Part shown: positions 35,531 through 44,629 of the stretch, piece by piece
Numbering within the stretch: position 1 is the first letter of the stretch
Layout: each line of letters begins with the position of its first letter
Source: Gammaproteobacteria bacterium
GTDB taxonomy: Bacteria > Pseudomonadota > Gammaproteobacteria > Steroidobacterales > Steroidobacteraceae
Assembly (NCBI GenBank): GCA_018970145.1
Contig: JAGWWY010000004.1
Location: 1 to 64,000 of the forward strand
DNA: 64,000 nucleotides
Reading direction: 5' to 3'
Made by a program: the position numbers and the translations under genes
Notes under the pieces: model-generated
Told to the model about the DNA's origin: nothing
What the model saw: the letters and a program-made list of their open reading frames with translations, nothing else
Databases searched by the model: none

Positions 35531-36025
35531 CTACTGGCGTACGCTCGCTGGCTTCGAATCGAGGGTGGGCGCGCGTTTTCGCAGTTGTTCGGTCTTACGC
35601 TGCGTTTGCACGAACGCGTTGTATCGTGGGTTTGGAACCGTGAAGGCCTTGTACGACAAGTCGTCGTGTCCGGCTACCGGAATCGCGCGTGTACCGCTGA
35701 TCGCGATGACAAGGCCGGTGTCATCGTCGGCCACACTGCCCGAGACGGAGCATCGGTACGTTTGCCCTGCAACGAGGCTACCGAAATCGCAAGCCCGGAC
35801 GGCGCCGCCAAGTGCATTCGGCAATTCGACCGTCACGTCTTTGAAGGTGATGCGTGGTTGCAAGTTGATCGTGGCCCGCACCGGATCGACACTGACGACG
35901 GAGATAGTGGCGCCGAGTTCCAAGCCTTCGTCGATCTCGTGCGCGTGTGCGAGCTGTTGACCGATACCTAACACCATCAACGTGTAAAGACTCAAGAAAA
36001 AACGCAGCATCAAAAAGTACGGCAT
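35531..36025 (-). CDS. Secreted hypothetical protein
   Basis: 164 residues with a signal peptide (FFLSLYTLMVLGIGQQLAHA). The mature part is beta-rich with two Cys (VRACDFGSL and TYRCSVSG) that could form a disulfide, and a basic tail. It resembles a small Ig-like or DUF11-like module, but I cannot name it. It follows the metalloprotease-like lipoprotein by 16 bp on the same strand, so they probably share a transcript. Confidence 0.55.
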   Translation of the reverse strand: MPYFLMLRFFLSLYTLMVLGIGQQLAHAHEIDEGLELGATISVVSVDPVRATINLQPRITFKDVTVELPNALGGAVRACDFGSLVAGQTYRCSVSGSVADDDTGLVIAISGTRAIPVAGHDDLSYKAFTVPNPRYNAFVQTQRKTEQLRKRAPTLDSKPASVRQ

Positions 36026-36041
36026 CAGGGTGAGCCTCGGG

Positions 36042-38282
36042 TTAGGGCGTGGGCGCCGGCGCGGGTGCGGCCGTGATGGTGAAGCACTGTTCTGCAGGAG
36101 CCGTATAGGTCGTCGCCGAGCATTCGTTGCGAGTCGTCTCGGCGATGGAACTCAAAACGACGCTGCACTCGCCAACCCAGCCCCAGCTGCCCTCCGACGG
36201 GATTGTCTGATCGACAAAAATACTGCGTGCGCCTTTGGCGTAGCCGCCGGCGAGCGAGCCGTTGGTTCGCGCGATGACAAACACCGGAATGTTGTTGTTG
36301 GCCGCGCTGACGGTGTATCGCCGGGCTGTACCATCACCATCGAAGCGCAGGTAACGACGGTTCGACAGTTTGTTGTATTCGTTGGCGCTGCCAGCGGCGC
36401 AGACTGTGACCGAGCCGCTCAGTGGCACACGCGTGAATACCGGAAACGTTTGCGTCGACGATCGATTTCCTAGAATCGATTCCGTCGATCCCCACTCGTC
36501 GTTACCGGCGAAGGTGATGTTGAGTGACGAGCCGACCGCATCGATGTTTCCCGCCAGCGTCGGGTGCTGCTTCTTCAAGATGCCGGCATATGCCCAAATA
36601 TTGGGTCCGAAGGTGCCGCTGCGCCAATCCGACGAATAAAACGGCGCCAAAATTTGCGGACCCGAGAGTTTGATCGAACCGGCTGGATCAAACAGGCGCC
36701 AGATGAACTGGATCACCGTTCGCTCCTGAAACCAGCCGAGCGGTGTATCGTTACCACGATAGTCACTGCGTACGGCGCGCACTGAGCCATCACGAAAGAT
36801 GAATCGATCAAGCGTCGGCGCCTTGGCGATCATCAAGGCCGTTCCCGTGGCGAGTCCCTCGTGCTGGACCAGCGCAATATCTTGGTGCTCACCACGCTCG
36901 GAGTGTGGGCCACCCGGTGAATAGTTGCGCTGCGACTTGTCCTGCGTGAAGTGCGTCATCTCGTGCGCGGTGATCGCGGTCGAGAGTTCCTGCAATTCGA
37001 ATGCGGGTGCGCCTGAGAGAAAAATATGCGGAATATTTTCGCTACCGCCGGTGCTCACACGGCCATCTACCGCGATCGTGACGGCGCTACGAGAATAAAA
37101 AGCACCTGAGCTGCGCACCAGGCCACGATCGTAGTTGTTGTTATCGGTGGCGCCACCTTTGTTTTGTGCGCTCCAGAGTATCGAGACGCTATCGACCGAA
37201 TTCACTGCGCCGTTCTGCGCTACGTACGCTTGTTGCTCCATGGCATCGGCGAGGACGATATAAGGTGCCGAGATGCGCTGATCATCCCGCAGGATCTTAA
37301 GAGTGGCGTCCCACCCGAGTCTCGCTGTTAGTTCTGTCGCCTGCTTGAGTCGCTTGGGGTCAGGCGTGTATTCGGTGGCGCGGTTGAGATAGGGCTCATA
37401 GCGAGTGCGAAGCGTACTTGCTGCCGTTGATACCGGGCGCATGTTATCGAGCACATGGATCTCAAAGCCGCTACTGTTCTTGCCAACTGATTTGATGACC
37501 GGGGTATATTTTTTCTTGGGATCGAGACCGGTGAAGCGCACGCTCCCGGCATCCGATGCATGCGTTCCAGCGATCTTGTTACCAGCACCGTCTTGCAGCT
37601 CGATGTAGACGTTGCGGATACCGCTCGTCACCGGGTTATCCATGTCCGCTTCGAGTCGACCCGACGAGTTGATCTTGCTCGGTCCGGGACGCTCATACTT
37701 CGCCGTGACCAGAAGTTCGAACGTATCGGCAACCGTAATCGTGACGCTGGAGTTGACGGCCGGATATGCTGGGTTAGAGCACTCGAGCGCGTAAGTCACC
37801 GTTTGCGTCAACGCAGGCGTGGTCAAGCTGCCAGAGGTCGCGATCGCCTCGGCGAAGCCGGCTGTGCCGCGACAGCTTTTGATATGGGTTGCCGACCACT
37901 CAAGCTTGGCAGCGTTGCCGGCGAGCAGATCGGAGTCGGACGCCGCCAGCGACAAGGTGGGCGCATTCCAGCCGGTGACCGCAGCACTGCCGTTGGCGCT
38001 GCCACCGCGACCGCTGCACGAGAGGGTAAAGCTCGATAATTCTTTGGTGATATTGACGGATTGGCTTCCGGCGCTCGCGAGAGATCCCGCCCAGTCCCCT
38101 CCGGCCGTGCAGCCGTCGGCATTGGTCGACGACCACGTCAGCGCGACGGTTGCACCAATGCGGGCGTCTGCTGTGGCTGCCGAGAAGGTGACAATCGGCG
38201 CGGGCGGCGGACCGCCACCGCCGCCGCAGCTGATGAGCAGGCCAGTCAAGCCGATGACAACGATCGAGTGCCACGCACGCAT
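36042..38282 (-). CDS. Large lipoprotein with HExxH metalloprotease-like centre
   Basis: 746 residues. The lipobox LLISC is followed by a poly-Gly/Pro tether. Two Ig-like domains with paired Cys follow (about 28-105 and 108-185: VTFSAATADARIG..., PTLSLAASDSDLL...), then a beta domain with ELQDGAGNKIAGTH. The central region has ITAHEMTHFTQD, an HExxH zinc motif, with a possible third ligand Glu in VQHEGLATGT about 30 residues on, as in gluzincins. The C-terminus is Cys-containing and ends in an Ala/Pro tail. No named peptidase family recognised. Confidence 0.7.
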   Translation of the reverse strand: MRAWHSIVVIGLTGLLISCGGGGGPPPAPIVTFSAATADARIGATVALTWSSTNADGCTAGGDWAGSLASAGSQSVNITKELSSFTLSCSGRGGSANGSAAVTGWNAPTLSLAASDSDLLAGNAAKLEWSATHIKSCRGTAGFAEAIATSGSLTTPALTQTVTYALECSNPAYPAVNSSVTITVADTFELLVTAKYERPGPSKINSSGRLEADMDNPVTSGIRNVYIELQDGAGNKIAGTHASDAGSVRFTGLDPKKKYTPVIKSVGKNSSGFEIHVLDNMRPVSTAASTLRTRYEPYLNRATEYTPDPKRLKQATELTARLGWDATLKILRDDQRISAPYIVLADAMEQQAYVAQNGAVNSVDSVSILWSAQNKGGATDNNNYDRGLVRSSGAFYSRSAVTIAVDGRVSTGGSENIPHIFLSGAPAFELQELSTAITAHEMTHFTQDKSQRNYSPGGPHSERGEHQDIALVQHEGLATGTALMIAKAPTLDRFIFRDGSVRAVRSDYRGNDTPLGWFQERTVIQFIWRLFDPAGSIKLSGPQILAPFYSSDWRSGTFGPNIWAYAGILKKQHPTLAGNIDAVGSSLNITFAGNDEWGSTESILGNRSSTQTFPVFTRVPLSGSVTVCAAGSANEYNKLSNRRYLRFDGDGTARRYTVSAANNNIPVFVIARTNGSLAGGYAKGARSIFVDQTIPSEGSWGWVGECSVVLSSIAETTRNECSATTYTAPAEQCFTITAAPAPAPTP

Positions 38283-38385
38283 GCCATCACGATACTGGAG
38301 TTCCCGACACGATCAAAGAGTCCTGCCGATGACGGCAGACTCCAGACGACACCGACATTGAGATATCTGGATAGCCAAGGTCGGG

Positions 38386-38413
38386 TTGTGGGTTTGACGC
38401 GGGTTGGTAATAA
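38386..38413 (+). promoter_or_regulatory. Candidate promoter for the TPR-PAP2-eptA operon
   Basis: TTGTGG at 38386-38391 and TAATAA at 38408-38413, 16 bp apart, about 90 bp upstream of the TPR gene. This is in the 219-bp divergent intergenic region, which otherwise shows nothing I can name. Confidence 0.3.
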
Positions 38414-38501
38414 TTCTGCCTACGACGACACAAGATGTGTCCCGCTTGGTGGCGCCCTTCATATCCACGGCGATTACCAACAACCAACGAGGTTATGCAA
38501 C

Positions 38502-39158
38502 ATGACGGGTGCCTGCGGCTGTAAACTTCTCGCGACGCTGTTGCTGCTGGCCTTGTCAAACTCGGTCCGTGCAGCTTCTTTAGACACCGACTTGCTTGAC
38601 ATTCAGCAGACATGGGCTCGCATCAACTATTCGACAGCGCCTGTCGATCGAAAAGCGACGGAGTTCGGGCACTTGGCGACCAAAGCAGCGACGCTGTCCG
38701 CAAGTCAGCCGGGACGAGCTGAGCCGATGATCTGGCACGGCATTGCCCTCGCGAGTCAAGCCGGTGCCAAAGGCGGTGCAGGGGCGCTGTCGCTGGTTAA
38801 GCAAGCACGCGGCGTGTTGGAGACGGCACTCAAGATCGATGCCACGGCACTCTCCGGATCGGCGCACACCACGCTTGGCACTCTGTATCACAAAGTGCCC
38901 GGATTCCCGGTCGGCTTCGGTGATGACAAGAAAGCGCGCAAGCATTTCGAGGCCGCCCTGAAACTCAATCCGGCGGGCGTCGACCCTAATTTCTTTTACG
39001 CAGAATTCCTACTCAACAAAGGCGAGACGGTTTTGGCGGTCAAGCATTTGAAGATCGCGCAAGCGGCACCATCAAGACCCGGTCGTGAGATGGCAGATGC
39101 AGGTCGCCGTCAAGAGATAGCCGCGCTTCTCGGCAAAGCGGGATCTATAGGACGTTAG
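38502..39158 (+). CDS. Secreted tetratricopeptide-repeat protein
   Basis: 218 residues from ATG 38502. The frame is open back to 38061, but GAGG and a signal peptide (LLATLLLLALSNSVRAA) fit this start. The mature part is helical with TPR-like units, clearest in ARKHFEAALKLNPAGVDPNF and NKGETVLAVKHLKIAQ. The mid-part SAHTTLGTLYHKVPGFPVGF resembles TRAP-transporter-associated TPR proteins. First gene of an operon with a PAP2 phosphatase and EptA. Confidence 0.75.
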   Translation: MTGACGCKLLATLLLLALSNSVRAASLDTDLLDIQQTWARINYSTAPVDRKATEFGHLATKAATLSASQPGRAEPMIWHGIALASQAGAKGGAGALSLVKQARGVLETALKIDATALSGSAHTTLGTLYHKVPGFPVGFGDDKKARKHFEAALKLNPAGVDPNFFYAEFLLNKGETVLAVKHLKIAQAAPSRPGREMADAGRRQEIAALLGKAGSIGR

Positions 39159-39171
39159 TCAATTTTTACTC

Positions 39172-39867
39172 ATGTCGCTAAAGTTAATTCGACGAATCCG
39201 TCTCGACGTGTGGGTCATGGGCTTCGTCGCACTCTTCTTGTTAGTGCTCGTATTGTTCGAAGGCGATTTGCTGATTGCTCGAGCTTTCTTCTTCGATACC
39301 ACGACGAACGAATGGATTGCGAGGCACGACTGGTGGGCGAACGAGTTGCTCCATACAGGCGGGCGTAATCTGATGCGTCTCGTTGGCGTTTTCGCGCTGT
39401 TCGCTTGGGCGAGCAGTTATCGCTTGACGCGCTTGGCAACTCATCGGGCGGATCTCGGTTACTTTGCTGCGTGTATGGTGCTTGTGCCCCTGACCATCGG
39501 TATCCTGAAGCAGATCACCAATGTCGACTGTCCCTGGGATCTGCAAGGGTTCGGCGGCAGCATGCCCGTGATCCATTGGTTCGAGCCGCGACCCGCAGAG
39601 TTGCCGCATGCGGCCTGTTTTCCGGGCGCTCATTCGTCATCCGCGTTTGCTTTGTTCGGTTTGTTCTTCATGTGGCGCTCGATAAGACCTGCATGGGCGA
39701 CGGTCGCTCTGTTTGGTACCCTTGCTTTAGGTGGTGCGTTTTCGATCGCCCAGCAATCTCGAGGCGCCCATTTTGTCTCGCACGATGTCGTATCCGCCTT
39801 GCTCGCATGGCTGATGTGTTTCGCGCTGCATCGGTTCAGGAGTGGCGATGCCAGCCAGACTACTTAA
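39172..39867 (+). CDS. PAP2-family membrane phosphatase (lipid A phosphatase-like)
   Basis: 231 residues with six predicted helices. The acid-phosphatase signature is complete: KQITNVDCPWD (motif 1 variant), CFPGAHSSSAFAL (motif 2, PSGH variant with Ala) and QSRGAHFVSHDVVSA (motif 3, SR-x5-H-x3-D). Such enzymes remove or transfer phosphate on lipid A or undecaprenyl pyrophosphate. The 3' end overlaps the EptA gene by 20 bp. Lipid A 1-phosphate processing together with EptA is the likeliest role. Confidence 0.87.
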   Translation: MSLKLIRRIRLDVWVMGFVALFLLVLVLFEGDLLIARAFFFDTTTNEWIARHDWWANELLHTGGRNLMRLVGVFALFAWASSYRLTRLATHRADLGYFAACMVLVPLTIGILKQITNVDCPWDLQGFGGSMPVIHWFEPRPAELPHAACFPGAHSSSAFALFGLFFMWRSIRPAWATVALFGTLALGGAFSIAQQSRGAHFVSHDVVSALLAWLMCFALHRFRSGDASQTT

Positions 39868-41500
39868 GGTTATCCACACGCAGCGACCTGGTCTGACAGC
39901 GCTGACGGCACTGGTCTCGTTGTGGTGTCTGCTGTTGCTGAATGTGCCGCTTTGGTCTCATCTGAGTACGATTAGACCGGTACACAATGCTCAAGATGCA
40001 GCTTTCCTGGCGAGCTTTTTCTTACTGGCCGGGCTCGTAACTCATCTTTTTCTGACGCCGTTGACACTGATTCGTCCCTTGGCAAAGCCGCTGCTGGCGC
40101 TCGTGCTGGTCCTCGCAGCTTCGGCGAGTTACTTCGTCGATGTCTATGGTGTGCTCATCGACAAAGTGATGATCCGCAACGTGTTGGAAACCGACGCGAC
40201 CGAGAGCGTCGAGCTTTTCACGGGACGCATGCTTTTACAGGTAGGTGTATTCGGAATCCTGCCCGCGCTGTTGTTGCTGTCGATGCCCGTCACGCTGAAG
40301 AGCTGGCGCAGTGAGCTGCGCGATCGTGGTATCGCACTGATGTTGACAATTGCCGGCGTCGGTGTAGTTGCCGGTTTCTTCTACCAGGATCACGCCTCGC
40401 TATTGCGTAACCATCGCGAGCTCCGACATATGCTGGTGCCCGTCAATTTCATCGCGGGGCTCGGTAGCCATGTCGGTGACAAATTTCAGCCGACATTGCC
40501 TTATACCCGCGTCGGTATGGACGCAAAGCGGGTTGTGAGTGCAGCCAACCAAAAACCGGTGCTGGTGGTATTCGTGCTGGGCGAAACGGCGCGCGCTGCC
40601 AATTTTTCGCTAGGTGGATATCCACGCCCGACCAATCCTGCACTCTCGCGTGTCAAAGACTTGATTTACTTTCCCGAAGTGACTTCTTGCGGAACTTCAA
40701 CGGCGATTTCCGTGCCCTGTCTTTTTTCGGATATGGGCAGAGCAGGGTTCGATGCCGAAGAGGCGAGGGCTCGGGATAACTTGATCGACATCGCCCTGCG
40801 CGCCGGGCTTGAAGTGCAATGGTATGGCAACAACACGGACTGCAAAGGTGTTTGTCGTAGCGTGCCGGAGCGTCGAGTCGATCGGGCGCAGCATCCGCAA
40901 GCTTGCATAGAGGACAGACCCTGTCTCGATGGCGCCCTGTTCGACGATTTTTTTCGTTCGTTGAGTGACATACGGCGCGATCGCTTTACTGTGATCCATA
41001 CGCTCGGTAGTCATGGCCCTGGATATCATCTGCGCTATCCGGCGGAGTTCGAACAGTTCAAGCCGGCTTGCCGCGAGGTTGATTTCGAGAAGTGCTCGAC
41101 CGAAGAAATCATTAATGCTTACGACAACACGCTGTTATACGACGATCATCTTCTTGCGAAGACGATCGATCAATTAACTGCGATCAGCGATCGCGTGGAT
41201 GTTGCGATGTTGTACGTATCCGATCACGGCGAGTCACTCGGCGAGAATGGTCTCTTCTTGCATGCGCTGCCCTATGCTATCGCGCCGGAGACGCAGACTC
41301 ATGTGCCAATGATTTTTTGGGCGTCTCCAGGATTCGTGCAGCGAGTCGCAGTCGAACCAACCTGTGCCCGTGAGCGATCGCGGGCGACGGTGTCGCACGA
41401 TCATATTTTTCATACGCTGCTTGATCTGCTCGAGATTCAATCGGTCGCCAAGCGGCGCGAGCTCACGATCTTCGCGGACTGCCATGCGCAGGCGGATTAA
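39848..41500 (+). CDS. eptA: EptA-type lipid A phosphoethanolamine transferase
   Basis: 550 residues from ATG 39848; AGGAG at 39838-39842 is correctly placed for it and argues against the in-frame GTG at 39842. Five N-terminal helices are followed by a periplasmic sulfatase-like domain. Metal and catalytic residues are visible: Glu in LGETARAANFS, nucleophile Thr in SCGTSTAISVPC, YGNNTDCKGVC, LGSHGPGYH and SDHGESLGE. Cysteine pairs match EptA/MCR. It adds phosphoethanolamine to lipid A, lowering polymyxin binding. Confidence 0.92.
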   Translation: MPARLLKVIHTQRPGLTALTALVSLWCLLLLNVPLWSHLSTIRPVHNAQDAAFLASFFLLAGLVTHLFLTPLTLIRPLAKPLLALVLVLAASASYFVDVYGVLIDKVMIRNVLETDATESVELFTGRMLLQVGVFGILPALLLLSMPVTLKSWRSELRDRGIALMLTIAGVGVVAGFFYQDHASLLRNHRELRHMLVPVNFIAGLGSHVGDKFQPTLPYTRVGMDAKRVVSAANQKPVLVVFVLGETARAANFSLGGYPRPTNPALSRVKDLIYFPEVTSCGTSTAISVPCLFSDMGRAGFDAEEARARDNLIDIALRAGLEVQWYGNNTDCKGVCRSVPERRVDRAQHPQACIEDRPCLDGALFDDFFRSLSDIRRDRFTVIHTLGSHGPGYHLRYPAEFEQFKPACREVDFEKCSTEEIINAYDNTLLYDDHLLAKTIDQLTAISDRVDVAMLYVSDHGESLGENGLFLHALPYAIAPETQTHVPMIFWASPGFVQRVAVEPTCARERSRATVSHDHIFHTLLDLLEIQSVAKRRELTIFADCHAQAD

Positions 41501-41511
41501 ACGGCTAAGAT

Positions 41512-41588
41512 TGGCGCGCCCGGCGAGATTCGAACTCACGACCCCTGCCTTCGGAGGGCAGTACTCTATCCAGCTGAGCTACGGGCGC
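41512..41588 (-). tRNA. tRNA-Arg (anticodon CCG)
   Basis: 77 nt on the minus strand. Acceptor stem GCGCCCG/CGGGCGC, D-arm AGCTCAGCTGGATAGAGT, anticodon stem CTGCC/GGCAG with loop CTCCGAA giving anticodon CCG, T-loop TTCGAAT, discriminator G and encoded CCA. Decodes CGG. The YhhN stop codon lies within its first 10 nt. Confidence 0.96.
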
Positions 41589-42265
41589 TCGGCCGGCATT
41601 ATATCCGGCGAATCCGCGGAAGCGGATGCAGCGATCGCCCACTGGCCGCCCCAATACAGCAGCATGAGCAGCAGTGCGAGCGTAGTCGAGGGCTCAACGA
41701 ACCGATTCCAGGCGACCAGCGTATCGCTCAACGCAAAACTCGTTGCGCCGAGCGCTGCCGACCACGCCTTTTGCGGCTCGCGTGGGTGTTCGCCGACCAG
41801 TGCCCACGCGCGCCAGAGCATGCAGCAGATGACGGTCGTGTAGAGCGCCACCGGAATCGTCATGTCGCCGAGTGAGAACTCAAGCACTCGGAAGCTGCCG
41901 ATGCCGAATGCGGCAACCGGCACCAACAAGGTCAAGCGGGCACGACGAACGAGGCGGACAAACGCGGTGAGGTAGGCAAGATGTGCCAGCAGGAAGGCAG
42001 CCAATCCCGTCAGAAACCAAGAGCTTGCCCACTCGAGGCAAAAATCGCCGACGGCCGACAGCAGCAAACCGAGCGTGATCCAGCGCGCGTTGGCGTTGCG
42101 CCGTGGCAGCAACCAAAGACTCAAGCAGAGCACGGGTACGATTTTGGTGACGAGCCGACCTGTCGGGTCACCGGTCGCGGTCGAGTACAGGAAAACCGCC
42201 GCAAAGGCGACGCCGATCAAGGCCAACCAACTCGGGCGATTGAGAGTGGGCACACTCGCGATCAT
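41579..42265 (-). CDS. YhhN family membrane protein (lysoplasmalogenase-like)
   Basis: 228 residues, about eight helices. Family features include KIVPVLCLSLWLLP, LLLSAVGDFCLEW (conserved acidic residues near 70), FLLAHLAYLTAF and GATSFALSDTLVAWNRF. YhhN/TMEM86 relatives hydrolyse the vinyl-ether bond of lysoplasmalogens, but activity in this bacterium is unproven. Its stop codon is inside the tRNA-Arg gene on the same strand, so the transcript may carry the tRNA. Confidence 0.85.
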   Translation of the reverse strand: MIASVPTLNRPSWLALIGVAFAAVFLYSTATGDPTGRLVTKIVPVLCLSLWLLPRRNANARWITLGLLLSAVGDFCLEWASSWFLTGLAAFLLAHLAYLTAFVRLVRRARLTLLVPVAAFGIGSFRVLEFSLGDMTIPVALYTTVICCMLWRAWALVGEHPREPQKAWSAALGATSFALSDTLVAWNRFVEPSTTLALLLMLLYWGGQWAIAASASADSPDIMPAERP

Positions 42266-42315
42266 CCGTTATCGTGTCGATAAAGTCTTCTAGCAAATCG
42301 CCGAGGGGAGTGGTG

Positions 42316-42930
42316 ATGTTCAAATATGCTGCTATCGCGCTGACGATCTTATTAGCGGCGCCACATGCTGGCGCCGTCGAGTTCAAAAGTTTCGACAAAG
42401 ACCAACACTCGCAGACAGTGACCGAGTGTGATCGCGTTGCTGCTCATCCGGATGACCCCTTGAGAGTTGTTCGTGGCGTCGAAACCCGAGCGATGGATCT
42501 GCCGGCAGCGATTGCGGCTTGTCGTCGGGACCTTGCGCAGGATCCGAACAATCCACGCCTGCGCTACCAACTTGCGCGCGCCCTGACGTATGCGGGCGAG
42601 GTCAACGAAGCATTGCCCTTTATCGAATCTTCAGCTGCACAAAAATACCCTCAATCCCTGTTCGTGACGGGCTATCTCTACTTGTCGGGCGCGTATCAAT
42701 CGCCCAAGGATGTATGCCGAGCCGCTGAGCTGATCTATGAGTCGGCTATCTACGGTCGGCATGCGGGGCAGCTGGGTTATCCAGCCTATGTTCTCGATGG
42801 CAGCTTTGCACCGTGCAAAACACCACAAGACAAGGCGACTCTGCGTGTTCTGGTGGAGCAGGCAAAGAAAGCGAAGCTCGACTACTACCCATCGGTGTTG
42901 GCCGACGTCTTGTTACGCGAATTGCGCTAA
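42316..42930 (+). CDS. Secreted TPR/Sel1-like repeat protein
   Basis: 204 residues from ATG 42316 with GGGGAG upstream (frame opens at 42274). The signal peptide is KYAAIALTILLAAPHAGA. The mature part begins FDKDQHSQTVTECDRVAAHPDDP and contains TPR/SEL1-like helices (AAIAACRRDLAQDPNNPRLR; ALTYAGEVNEALPFIES). Paired Cys at several points suggest disulfides. Overlaps the convergent corA by 4 bp. Confidence 0.7.
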   Translation: MFKYAAIALTILLAAPHAGAVEFKSFDKDQHSQTVTECDRVAAHPDDPLRVVRGVETRAMDLPAAIAACRRDLAQDPNNPRLRYQLARALTYAGEVNEALPFIESSAAQKYPQSLFVTGYLYLSGAYQSPKDVCRAAELIYESAIYGRHAGQLGYPAYVLDGSFAPCKTPQDKATLRVLVEQAKKAKLDYYPSVLADVLLRELR

Positions 42931-43901
42931 AGCCAGCCGCGACGTTTGAAAAGCAGATACGGGCCGACGGCCGAGAGCACCATTGCGCCGATGGCAGCCC
43001 AGAATCCGAAAGCATGGTTCGCCGCCGGAATATGACTGAAGTTCATTCCGAAGACCGCACCGATGACCGAAGGCGGTAGCAGAACGACGGTGGCAACCGA
43101 GAAGATCTTCAGGATGTTGTTCTGATCGATGTTGATCATGCCGAGCGTGGCGTCGAGCATGAATTGCACTTTGTCACCCAAGAAAGAGGCGTGACCGCTC
43201 ATCTGCTCGATGTCGCGCGTCGAGGTCTTCAGACGGCTGCGCACGTCGCTGCCGATATGAGGATGACTGGCTTGCAGCAGAAAAACGAGCAGGCGCCCAA
43301 GGCTTCCGAGGGTTTCACGTGCTTTGGAGTTCAGATCGCCGATGCGGCCAACGCGCTCGAGAATTTGGCGATAGTCGATGTCGCGGCGACGGGTGCCATT
43401 ACTCAAGGGCTCAAAGATATGCTGCGAGAGATGATCAATATCGTCACTGGTACGCTCGAGCACATCGGCGATGCGGTTGACCTTGAATTCCAGCAATCCC
43501 GCGAGGACGGCAGCGGCATTACTGCAGGCGTTCGGATGTTTTTCGGCATACGCGATGAAGCGACGGAACGGTAACGGATCGGCATAACGCACGGTTACGA
43601 GCGCATCACCCCTCAGAATGTAGGTGACTTGCGTATTCTCAGGGCGCTCAGTGTCGAGTTTAGTGACGACGGTTGCCGTCATGTAGAGCGAGCCTTCGTC
43701 TTCGTATAGCCGGTTCGAGCTCTCGATCTCGCGCATTTCATCGCGCGTTGGAATACTGATGCGCACCCGGCGCTCGACGGAACTGATTTCGTCAGCGGTC
43801 GGGTTCAACAGATCGAACCACAGCGGCTCTGCAGCAGCGCCGGCCGCGTCGACACCGCGGGGGTGAAGACCCGTGGTGTCCAAGAAAAAATAGTGAATCA
43901 T
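42927..43901 (-). CDS. corA: CorA-family magnesium/divalent cation channel
   Basis: 324 residues. A cytoplasmic N-terminal domain is followed by two C-terminal helices separated by the signature GMNF (IGAVFGMNFSHIP) and a second helix ending FKRRGWL. The pre-pore helix ...QFMLDATLGMINIDQNNI is typical. Transports Mg2+ (or Co2+/Zn2+ in some members). Shares direction with dsbA and cytochrome c4 upstream, 31 bp after dsbA. Confidence 0.9.
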   Translation of the reverse strand: MIHYFFLDTTGLHPRGVDAAGAAAEPLWFDLLNPTADEISSVERRVRISIPTRDEMREIESSNRLYEDEGSLYMTATVVTKLDTERPENTQVTYILRGDALVTVRYADPLPFRRFIAYAEKHPNACSNAAAVLAGLLEFKVNRIADVLERTSDDIDHLSQHIFEPLSNGTRRRDIDYRQILERVGRIGDLNSKARETLGSLGRLLVFLLQASHPHIGSDVRSRLKTSTRDIEQMSGHASFLGDKVQFMLDATLGMINIDQNNILKIFSVATVVLLPPSVIGAVFGMNFSHIPAANHAFGFWAAIGAMVLSAVGPYLLFKRRGWL

Positions 43902-43932
43902 GCGCGCTGGCTTTGATCCACGCGCGTCTGGC

Positions 43933-44604
43933 TTAACGACGCTTTTCGGCGTTCGCGAGGTCGTTGATCAAATTCAACATTTGCGGGATACCGCCGGCAG
44001 AGCCCACGTCGGTGGTGTATTTGCCGTTGATCACCATGAAGGGCGTGCCCTCGGCGCGGTAACGACGCACCGTCTCGTCGGCCTGGCGCAGGCGAGTGTT
44101 CACCCACATGGAATTCCAGGCGTCGGTGAAGGCTTTTTCTTCGATCCCGTTCTGCTTCGCCCAAGCCAACATCACCGGCAGCGTTGTCCCCTCGTCACGA
44201 CCGAGCAGCCCGTTACCGCCACGGTGGATGCTATCGAATACTTTGGTGTGCAAACGATCATCTTGCTTCAGGGCTTGCAGCGTGTAATAGAGACGCGCGT
44301 GCAGTTTAGCACCCGCGTTCCACGTTACCGGGACACGCACGAATTCGACATGGGCCGGTTTGGATTTTTTCCAAGTTTCGAGATAGGGGTCGAGCACGAA
44401 GCACGCGCCGCAGCCGTACCAAAAGATTTCGATGACTTCGACTTTGTCAGCGCTCACCCCAGTCGCCTGCGGCGGCGACACCACACGATAATGACGTCCC
44501 GCTTGCCACTTGCCCGTAGGCAGGTTTTGTTGAGCGAGCACCGGCGCTGAAACGACAGCGGCAACGGTGAGCAGCAGAGACAGGAAACGCGCGCGTGTGA
44601 TCAT
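43933..44604 (-). CDS. dsbA: DsbA-type thiol:disulfide oxidoreductase with CGAC centre
   Basis: 223 residues with a signal peptide (FLSLLLTVAAVVSAPVLA). Thioredoxin fold with the redox motif FWYGCGACF near residue 67 (CxxC is CGAC, where E. coli DsbA has CPHC), and the cis-Pro in GTPFMVING. DsbA introduces disulfides in the periplasm. The dipeptide between the cysteines sets the redox potential, so this variant may be less oxidising. Follows cytochrome c4, as in other Gammaproteobacteria. Confidence 0.9.
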   Translation of the reverse strand: MITRARFLSLLLTVAAVVSAPVLAQQNLPTGKWQAGRHYRVVSPPQATGVSADKVEVIEIFWYGCGACFVLDPYLETWKKSKPAHVEFVRVPVTWNAGAKLHARLYYTLQALKQDDRLHTKVFDSIHRGGNGLLGRDEGTTLPVMLAWAKQNGIEEKAFTDAWNSMWVNTRLRQADETVRRYRAEGTPFMVINGKYTTDVGSAGGIPQMLNLINDLANAEKRR

Positions 44605-44629
44605 CGAGGGGTTCTCCGATACAGTTCGA

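Noticed and set aside
41512-41588. tRNA as an attachment site for an integrated element
   Set aside because: No integrase, repeated tRNA end or foreign-looking genes flank it.
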